Source of the DNA: Variovorax paradoxus B4
GTDB lineage: Bacteria > Pseudomonadota > Gammaproteobacteria > Burkholderiales > Burkholderiaceae_C
Assembly (NCBI RefSeq): GCF_000463015.1
Contig: NC_022247.1
Location: 3,658,001 to 3,722,000, forward strand
Reading direction: 5' to 3'
Length of the DNA stretch: 64,000 bases
The notes below the pieces were generated by a model, which was given only the letters and a program-made list of their open reading frames with translations, searched no databases and was not told where the DNA came from. Positions 58,193 through 64,000 of this stretch are shown piece after piece. Made by a program: the position numbers and the translations under genes. Every line of letters begins with the position of its first letter. Position 1 is the stretch's first letter.

Positions 58193-59352
58193 ACGTCGGC
58201 CTCCTCGATCAGCGCTCGCGCCTCGGCCAGCACTTCGGCCGTGTGCTGCCCGAGCTTGGGCGGCTCGCGCCGCAGGCCGGCCTTGGCGCCCGACATCTGG
58301 ATCGGGCTGGCAATGAATTTCAGCGGACGGCCCGACGACGAACCCGCTTCCAGAATCATCGCGTTGTGCAGCGTCTGCGGATCGACCAGCGCCTCGCGCA
58401 TGTCGCGCACCGGGGCCGAGAGCAGGTCCTGCTCCTCGAGCTTCGCCAGCCAGTGCTCGCGCGTATCGCTCGCAAAGCGTTCGTGGAAGATCGCGTGCAG
58501 CGCTGCCTTGTTCTCGAACTGCGCCGACAGCGTGGCATAGCGCGCGTCGAGCGACAGGTCGTCGAGCCCCAGCGCGGTGCAGATGTCGCGCAGCGGATTG
58601 GCCTTGAACGCGCCCACCAGCACCAGCGGCCCGGTCTGCGTGTCGAACACGCCCGACAGCGGCATCGCGGCCCAGTTCACTTCGGAGTCTTCCATCATGA
58701 CCATGGCCGCTTCCTGCATCTGCATCGCAAGCATGGAGTTGTAGAGCGACACCGAAATCTTCTGGCCCTCGCCCGTGCGCTCGCGCTGCAGCAGCGCGAG
58801 CAGGATGCCCTGCACCATGTGCATGCCGGCGGTGTAGTCGGCCAGCGCGGTCGGGTAGATCGACACCGGCACCGAGGCATCGGCACGGCGCGCCATCACG
58901 CCGGTGAGTGCCTGTGCGAGCACGTCCTGCCCGCCCTTGTGCGCGTAGGGACCGGTCTCGCCGAAGCCCGTGCCCACCGCGTAGACGATGCGCGGGTTCA
59001 GCCGCCTGCAGTCTTCGTACCCCAGCCCGAGCCGCTCCATCACGCCGGCGCGGAAGTTGTTGGTGACCACGTCGGCGTCTGCGATCAGGGCCTTCACCAG
59101 CTCCATCTGCGCTGCGTCGCGCAGGTCGATCTCCACGCTGCGCTTGTTGCGGTTGAGGCTGCAGAAGATCGGGTTGTCTTCACCCGCCACTGGCGCGAAG
59201 GTCGAGCGGCTCAGGTCGCCCGCGCCCTTGCGCTCGATCTTGATGACGTCGGCGCCGTGGTCGGCCAGCATCTGCGTGCAGACCGGCCCCATCATCACCT
59301 GCGTGAAGTCGATCACGCGGATGCCGTCGAGCGGCAATGCACCGGTGCTCAT
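58189..59352 (-). CDS. CaiB/BaiF family CoA-transferase
   Basis: Class III CoA-transferase of 387 aa. N-terminal LDGIRVIDFTQVMMGPVCTQMLADHGADVIKIER and FCSLNRNKRSVEIDL are typical. The region normally bearing the catalytic Asp reads NNFRAGVMERLGLGYEDCRRLNP, where Asp can be located only by alignment. It activates a carboxylic acid as its CoA ester using an acyl-CoA donor. Start and stop overlap both neighbours (ATGA each). Confidence 0.93.
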   Translation of the reverse strand: MSTGALPLDGIRVIDFTQVMMGPVCTQMLADHGADVIKIERKGAGDLSRSTFAPVAGEDNPIFCSLNRNKRSVEIDLRDAAQMELVKALIADADVVTNNFRAGVMERLGLGYEDCRRLNPRIVYAVGTGFGETGPYAHKGGQDVLAQALTGVMARRADASVPVSIYPTALADYTAGMHMVQGILLALLQRERTGEGQKISVSLYNSMLAMQMQEAAMVMMEDSEVNWAAMPLSGVFDTQTGPLVLVGAFKANPLRDICTALGLDDLSLDARYATLSAQFENKAALHAIFHERFASDTREHWLAKLEEQDLLSAPVRDMREALVDPQTLHNAMILEAGSSSGRPLKFIASPIQMSGAKAGLRREPPKLGQHTAEVLAEARALIEEADV

Positions 59353-60731
59353 GCGGCCTCCCTGGCGAAGGAACGTGCGATGGCGGGCACATCGGCATTC
59401 GGCCCCTTCTGGTCGCCCGGGTCGGCACCCTGGGCGCGCAGCGTCTTCTGCAGCTTGCTCACGTCCACCTCGCGCACCGACACGCCCGCACTCAACGCCA
59501 GTGCCGCCGCCGTGCCGGTGGCCTCGCCCATCGCCATGCAGGGCGGAATCTCGCGCGAGATCTTCTGCGCGGCGGAGGTGGCCGAATAGTGCCGTCCCGC
59601 CACCAGCAGGTTCTCCACGCTGCGCGGCAGCAGCGTGCGGTACGGGTAGTAGTAGTCGCGCCCGCGCGCCACGCTGTCGTCGAAGCGCGTGCGCTGGGCC
59701 ACGTCTTCCTTGGTCATCACGTAGGCGCCTTCGAGCAGCCGCGTCTGGCGGATCCCGGTCTGCGGCGCCATGTCGATCAGCGTGCACTTCGAGAAGCCCG
59801 GCAGCCGGGCGCGCACGAAGTCGATCACCTTGTGGATGGTGGTGCGGCCCTGTACTTCTGCGCGCGTCAGGTCGCTCACCTTGAGGCCGTCGAGCCCCGG
59901 CATGTGCGGGCAGTTGCACCACACCACGCCCGGCAGCGGCGTCTTGAGCCACCAGGCTTCCCAGGCGCCGCCGAGCATGTGCTTGATCTCCCGGTCCAGC
60001 GCCTGCCAGGCCGCGGGCTCCTCGCGCTCGAAGCGCTCGGCCTCCTCGGTGTCGACGCTGCCGAGGCGGAACACGGTCGTCACGATGTAGCTGCCGCTGA
60101 TGTGCGGCGCACCGGCCGAGGCCGCCACGTCGAGATCGCCGGTGGCATCGATCACCACCTTGCCGAGGATGGCCTCGCGCCCGCCCTTGGTCTCGCACAC
60201 CACGCCCTTGACCTTGCCGTCTTCCACCAGCGTGCGCGAGAACCACGAGTGCAGGCGCAGCTCGATGCCGGCCTGCTGCACCATCTCCAGCGAGGTGCGC
60301 TTCCACGCGTCGGGGTCGAAGGCGGCAGCGAAGCAGATGGGGTGCGGCTTCTCCTTGCTGTGGAAGTCGTAGGTGCCCCAGCGCTTCCAGCGGCGCACCG
60401 AATCGGGCAAGGTGCCCCAGTCCTGCTGGCGCGGATATTCGGCCAGGCCCAACGCCGACATGCGCTCGATCATTTCCAGGCAGATGCCGCGCACCGAAAT
60501 TTCCTGCTGGTGGCTGTCCCACATGTCGTCCAGCACCAGCACCATGCCGCCCGAGGCCAGGCCGCCGAGGTGGTTGTAGCGCTCCAGCAGCGTCACGCTC
60601 GCGCCATTGCGCGCGGCGGCCAGTGCCGCGGCTTGCCCTGCAGGGCCGCCGCCGACCACCACCACGTCCGATTCGGCCGCCACGCGCACGTCGTGCGCGG
60701 GCTCTTGCATCCAGTCGCCAATACGGCTCAT
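59349..60731 (-). CDS. FAD-dependent oxidoreductase (FAD_oxidored family)
   Basis: Flavoprotein of 460 aa. The Rossmann motif is SDVVVVGGGPAGQAAALAAARNGASVTLLER, and a second FAD contact reads VVIDATGDLDVAASAGA. The C-terminal NLLVAGRHYSATSAA and CMAMGEATGTAAALAL blocks are typical of the PF12831 group, some of which work in aromatic or citrazinate-type catabolism. The substrate is unknown. It is cotranscribed with the CoA-transferase and the ABC importer genes. Confidence 0.9.
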   Translation of the reverse strand: MSRIGDWMQEPAHDVRVAAESDVVVVGGGPAGQAAALAAARNGASVTLLERYNHLGGLASGGMVLVLDDMWDSHQQEISVRGICLEMIERMSALGLAEYPRQQDWGTLPDSVRRWKRWGTYDFHSKEKPHPICFAAAFDPDAWKRTSLEMVQQAGIELRLHSWFSRTLVEDGKVKGVVCETKGGREAILGKVVIDATGDLDVAASAGAPHISGSYIVTTVFRLGSVDTEEAERFEREEPAAWQALDREIKHMLGGAWEAWWLKTPLPGVVWCNCPHMPGLDGLKVSDLTRAEVQGRTTIHKVIDFVRARLPGFSKCTLIDMAPQTGIRQTRLLEGAYVMTKEDVAQRTRFDDSVARGRDYYYPYRTLLPRSVENLLVAGRHYSATSAAQKISREIPPCMAMGEATGTAAALALSAGVSVREVDVSKLQKTLRAQGADPGDQKGPNADVPAIARSFAREAA

Positions 60732-60785
60732 AGAACTATCTCCTGTTGAAATCTTGGGATGTGTGTGTGAAGTGCACCGGGCGCG

Positions 60786-61652
60786 TCAGTGCGTGCTTTC
60801 GGGCTGCCAGCGGATGACCCACTTTTCCGCCAGCGTCACCAGCAGAAAGAACAGCCCCGAGAGCGTGGCGCTCATGACGATCGCGGCGTAGAGCAGCGGC
60901 GAATCGAAGTTGAAGGTGGCCTGCAGAATCATGGCGCCGATGCCCACCGTGGCCCCCACCCACTCGCCCACCACCGCCCCGATCACGCACATCGACGCAG
61001 CGATGCGCAGCGCCGAGAAAAGATAAGGCAGCGCATTGAGCAGGCGCAGGCGGAAGAAGATCTCCGTCTTGCTCGCCGACAGCACGCGCATCAGTTCCAT
61101 CGCCTGCGGGTTGACCGACTCCAGCCCGCGCACCATGTTCACCAGCGTCGGAAAGAAGCACACCAGGGCGGCGATCGTGATCTTCGGCTCCACGCCGTTG
61201 CCCATGATCAGCACCAGCACCGGCGCCTTCGCAACCAGCGGCACGGCGTTGAACATCAGCACCACCGGAAAGAAGATGTCCTGCAGCGTCTTGTTGTGCA
61301 CGAAGATCGTCGCGACGACGATCGCCGCGAGGTTGCCCAGCACGAAGCCGCCGGCGGCCTCGAACGCGGTGGGCAGCAGGTTGTCGAGCAGCACGCCGCG
61401 CTTGGCGTAGAGCGTTTCCAGCACGGCCCCTGGCGTGGGCGCAATGAAGGGCTTGACGCCGAATGCGACGATCACGACCCACCACAGCACGATGAGCCCG
61501 GCGATGCCGAGCGCCGGAAGAATTCGGCGCCGCCAGATTCGCTTCTGCCGCGCGGCGGCCCATGCCAGGTATTCGGGATCGGCCGGCGCGGCTGCGGCGC
61601 CGAGTGCGGCGGATGCGACGGGCACCGCGGTATCGATGGAACGGGTATTCAT
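60786..61652 (-). CDS. NitT/TauT-type ABC importer permease
   Basis: Permease of 288 aa with six hydrophobic segments and the coupling loop ELMRVLSASKTEIFFRLRLLNALPYLFSALRIAAS. Family members take up small anions such as sulfonates, nitrate, thiamine precursors or aromatic acids. An extended cytoplasmic N-terminus of about 45 residues precedes the first helix. It starts 10 nt after the ATPase stop. Confidence 0.93.
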   Translation of the reverse strand: MNTRSIDTAVPVASAALGAAAAPADPEYLAWAAARQKRIWRRRILPALGIAGLIVLWWVVIVAFGVKPFIAPTPGAVLETLYAKRGVLLDNLLPTAFEAAGGFVLGNLAAIVVATIFVHNKTLQDIFFPVVLMFNAVPLVAKAPVLVLIMGNGVEPKITIAALVCFFPTLVNMVRGLESVNPQAMELMRVLSASKTEIFFRLRLLNALPYLFSALRIAASMCVIGAVVGEWVGATVGIGAMILQATFNFDSPLLYAAIVMSATLSGLFFLLVTLAEKWVIRWQPESTH

Positions 61653-61662
61653 GGCATCGGCC

Positions 61663-62445
61663 TCAGCAGGTTTCCAGCACGCGCCGCAGATGGCTCGTGA
61701 GGCGGACGAATTCGGGGCTCTCGCGCATTTCGAGCGTGCGTTCGGCGGGCAGCTCGACGGGCACGATCTCGCGCACGCGCCCCGGGTTGGCCGCGAGCAT
61801 CAGCACGCGCTGGCCGAGAAAGGCCGCCTCGTGGATGCTGTGGGTGACGAAGAGGATCGTCACGCCGGTCTCGCGCCACACGCGCAGGATCTCCTCGTTG
61901 AGCCGGTCGCGCGTGATCTCGTCGAGCGCGCCGAAGGGCTCGTCCATCAGCAGGATCTTCGGATCGCTGGCCAGCGCGCGGGCAATCGACACGCGCTGGC
62001 GCTGGCCGCCAGACATTTCGTGCGGAAAGGCGTTCAGCCGGTCCTTCAGGCCCACCAGCTCGAGCAGCTCCTGCGGCGAACGGCGGCCCTTGCGGCCGGC
62101 GCCGCCGCCCACTTGCAGCGGCAGTTCGACGTTCTGCAGCGCCGTGCGCCAGGGCAGCAGCGCCGCGTCCTGGAACACGAAGCCGATGTCGCGGTTCTTG
62201 CGCGCGGCCTGCGGCGTGGACGACAGCACCTCGATGCCGCCGCTGCTCGGCTGCAGCAGGTCGGCCACCACGCGCAGGAAGGTCGACTTGCCGCAGCCCG
62301 AGGGCCCGAGCAGCGTGAGGAACTCGCCCTGCGCCACGTCGAGGTCGAGGCTCTTGATGGCGGTGACGTCGCGCCGCTCGGTGAAGAAGCGCACGCCGAT
62401 GCCGCGGCACGCGATGGCGGGGGGCGCGTTGAGAACGGCGGCCAT
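61663..62445 (-). CDS. NitT/TauT-type ABC importer ATPase
   Basis: ATPase of 260 aa with Walker A GPSGCGKST, Q-loop FQDAALLPW, signature MSGGQRQRVSIARAL, Walker B ILLMDEPFGALD and H-loop VTHSIHEA. All catalytic motifs are intact. It starts 4 nt after the binding-protein stop and supplies energy for the adjacent permease. Confidence 0.95.
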   Translation of the reverse strand: MAAVLNAPPAIACRGIGVRFFTERRDVTAIKSLDLDVAQGEFLTLLGPSGCGKSTFLRVVADLLQPSSGGIEVLSSTPQAARKNRDIGFVFQDAALLPWRTALQNVELPLQVGGGAGRKGRRSPQELLELVGLKDRLNAFPHEMSGGQRQRVSIARALASDPKILLMDEPFGALDEITRDRLNEEILRVWRETGVTILFVTHSIHEAAFLGQRVLMLAANPGRVREIVPVELPAERTLEMRESPEFVRLTSHLRRVLETC

Positions 62446-62449
62446 GGCG

Positions 62450-63481
62450 TCAGCCCTTCATGGCCCGCGCGGCGGCCGTGGCCTTCAGCGCGTCGAGCGA
62501 GATCACGTCCTCGACCTTCGGCGTGCGCGCGGTGAACTGGCCCAGCTCCGCATAGGTGGAGATCTGCTCCTGCCACACGGCCGGGTCCATCGCGCCCCAG
62601 CCCTGCGTCTGCGCGGCGCCGCCGAACGCGTATTCGAGCATCACGTCGACCGCGACGCGCTCGTCTTCCCGCTTGAGGTTCGGATATTCCTTGACCAGCA
62701 TGTCCACCGCATGGTCGCGGTTGGCACGCACGTAGTGCCAGCCCTTGGCCGTGGCGCGCAGGAAGGCCTCGATGACCTTGGGCTGCGTCTCCAGCGTTTT
62801 TGTCGATGCGTAGTAAGGCAGCGCGTAGAGGCGCACGCCCGCGTCCCACTGCGTCAGTTCGGCGATGTCGGGGCCCAGCACCTTGATGGCGGTGGTGTTG
62901 GTGAGCCAGCCCGTCACCACGTCGACCTGCCCCGTCAGCAGCGGCGACATGTCGGCGCCGATGGTGACGACCTTCACGTCCTTCTCGGCAATCTTGTTCT
63001 TCGCCAGCAGCGCGCGCAGCAGGATGGCCGCGGTCGACGGAATGCCCACGCGCTTGCCGATGAGGTCGGCCGGCTTGCGCACCGGGTTCTTCGCGAGGGA
63101 GAAGTAGGTGTAGGGATGCTTCTGCGCGCCCACCGCGAAGCACTTGATCGGCAGGCCCTGCGACACGGCCAGCATGATCGACGGACTCGACGATACCTGC
63201 CCGACCTCGTAGCGGCCCGAGGCGATGATGGCCACGCCGTCGATGTTCGGTCCGCCCGGCTGGATCGCGAAGTCGATGCCCTCCTGCTCGTAGAAGCCCA
63301 TGCGCTTGGCGGCCACCTCGCCGATCTGGTTGCCCCCGGCGATCCAGCCCAGCTGCATGTTGATGCGCGCCTTGCCCTGCGCAAAGGCATCGACCGAGAG
63401 CAGGCCGCCGGCGGAGAGTCCACCGGCGATGAGGGAGGTCTTGAGGAGACTTCGGCGACCGGGGTCGCGGAGCTTGGCCAT
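62450..63481 (-). CDS. NitT/TauT-type ABC substrate-binding protein (Tat-like signal)
   Basis: Periplasmic binding protein of 343 aa. The N-terminus carries RRSLLKTSLIAGGLSAGG, a twin-Arg type signal ending near DAFAQG. Typical SsuA/THI5-like blocks are QLGWIAGGNQIGEVAAKRMGF, DLIGKRVGIPS and DVVTGWLTNTTAIK. The ATG at 63481 has AAGGAATCC upstream and places the twin Arg close to the start. It is the first gene of the catabolic operon. The ligand is unknown. Confidence 0.92.
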   Translation of the reverse strand: MAKLRDPGRRSLLKTSLIAGGLSAGGLLSVDAFAQGKARINMQLGWIAGGNQIGEVAAKRMGFYEQEGIDFAIQPGGPNIDGVAIIASGRYEVGQVSSSPSIMLAVSQGLPIKCFAVGAQKHPYTYFSLAKNPVRKPADLIGKRVGIPSTAAILLRALLAKNKIAEKDVKVVTIGADMSPLLTGQVDVVTGWLTNTTAIKVLGPDIAELTQWDAGVRLYALPYYASTKTLETQPKVIEAFLRATAKGWHYVRANRDHAVDMLVKEYPNLKREDERVAVDVMLEYAFGGAAQTQGWGAMDPAVWQEQISTYAELGQFTARTPKVEDVISLDALKATAAARAMKG

Positions 63482-63575
63482 GGCGGATTCCTTTTCTTCG
63501 ATGCGGTGAGGTGAAGGCATTCGGCGGTGTATGCGTTGGCTTGCGATGCGAAGACATCCAGGGCCAGCGAGGCGA

Positions 63576-63604
63576 ATGCTAAAAGCGGGGGGCGTGCGCA
63601 CCAA
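63576..63604 (-). promoter_or_regulatory. Candidate promoter of the catabolic operon
   Basis: On the minus strand TTGGTG (63604-63599) and TAGCAT (63581-63576) are separated by exactly 17 nt. The -35 overlaps TGGTGCGCA, a half of the palindrome found 66 nt further upstream, which suggests a regulator binding both. The leader to the first start would be about 90 nt. Confidence 0.45.
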
Positions 63605-63669
63605 GCACCGTTTTTCGCAACGGGCGAGCTAAAAAAGAGTCAACGGTGCGCCGTCCCCAATGGCGCTTC

Positions 63670-63688
63670 TGGTGCGCATGGCGCACCA
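63670..63688. promoter_or_regulatory. Perfect palindrome upstream of the catabolic operon
   Basis: TGGTGCGC-ATG-GCGCACCA, 8-bp arms with a 3-nt centre, 23 nt beyond the stop of the LacI-type gene. It may be an operator (a half site recurs in the -35 region) or an RNA hairpin at the end of the LacI message; no T-run follows directly. The 230-bp gap 63482-63711 holds no gene. Confidence 0.45.
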
Positions 63689-63711
63689 TGAAGGCGCGCA
63701 CCGCGGGAAAC

Positions 63712-64000
63712 CTAGAGCGCCTGCGACGAGCCCCGCACCACAAGCTCTCCGGGCAGAAGAAGCTGGCGCGGCGCTGCATCCAGCCCCCGCAGCCGTTCGA
63801 TCAGGCAGGTGGCAGCCGTGCGGCCGATGGCGTCGGTGGGCTGAGCCACGGTGCTCAGGCCGGGGCCGATGAGCGAGGCCCATTCGGGATCGTCGAAGCC
63901 TACAAAGCCGAGGTCAGTACCAAACTGCCAGCCCAGCCGCGCCATCGCCTGCGCGATGCGCAGCGTGACCACGGCATTGCCCGCGACCACGGCCGCGCGG
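63712..64000 (-). CDS. LacI-family regulator (N-terminus beyond window)
   Basis: C-terminal 95 or so residues of a LacI/GalR-type effector-binding domain: the GFVGFDDPEWASLIGPGLSTVAQPTDAIGRTAATCLIERL run is characteristic. The frame is open to the right edge, so the DNA-binding domain is not visible. It lies upstream of, and in the same direction as, the catabolic operon, and may control it. Confidence 0.88.
   Translation of the reverse strand, partial: RAAVVAGNAVVTLRIAQAMARLGWQFGTDLGFVGFDDPEWASLIGPGLSTVAQPTDAIGRTAATCLIERLRGLDAAPRQLLLPGELVVRGSSQAL

Overview
The window is high-GC, densely coded DNA that looks like a chromosomal segment of a betaproteobacterium of the Comamonadaceae, most like Variovorax. 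That is an inference from gene content and base composition: an ABC-type glycerol system instead of GlpF, DUF2126/ATP-grasp/alpha-E loci, NitT/TauT-type uptake tied to CoA chemistry, and ATGA/GTGA gene overlaps. No rRNA, tRNA, insertion sequence, phage gene or CRISPR array was seen.

Layout. 1-2886: cydDC (cydC cut by the left edge) behind a promoter with a perfect palindrome. 3031-8796: acyltransferase, nitronate monooxygenase-like flavoprotein, long acyl-CoA dehydrogenase, etfA and etfB, all minus strand. 8935-11210: MscS-type channel and a bacterial histone-deacetylase-like amidohydrolase. 11279-17055: MoxR / DUF58 / TgpA-type transglutaminase, lytic transglycosylase MltB and an HD hydrolase. 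17087-24854: a nine-gene minus-strand cluster resembling dialkylresorcinol/aryl-polyene lipid biosynthesis (DarA-like and DarB-like proteins, a BtrH-like acyltransferase, an ABC exporter, an ACP, a ketosynthase lacking one catalytic His and a truncated ketosynthase-like protein). 25017-35805: a complete glycerol regulon, glpDSTPQUV on the minus strand and glpR-glpK divergent. 35826-36944: an SH3 protein and a lipoprotein. 37018-50052: two sets of circularly permuted ATP-grasp, alpha-E and transglutaminase proteins around comEC, ending in an overlapping RidA-family gene. 50289-53769: PAS histidine kinase, NarL-type regulator and a secreted type-B esterase. 53962-55900: two tandem paralogues of unknown function, one with a frameshift, the other with a GAA microsatellite in its signal peptide. 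56123-64000: a catabolic operon for an unknown carboxylic acid (ABC importer, flavoprotein, CoA-transferase, enoyl-CoA hydratase, ferredoxin, LysR) next to a LacI-type regulator cut by the right edge.

The most unusual feature is a 260-bp structured repeat present three times (21084-21343, 28032-28290, 34002-34261). Each copy has two long stem-loop arms in inverted orientation. Stem sequences differ between arms and copies but pairing is largely kept. All three copies lie between co-directional genes, about 40-51 nt before the next start codon, in the same orientation relative to transcription even though the third lies on the opposite genomic strand. They fill the only three gaps longer than 300 bp. 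Together with the DarA/DarB/BtrH/ABC cluster, this is the strongest candidate for something undescribed.
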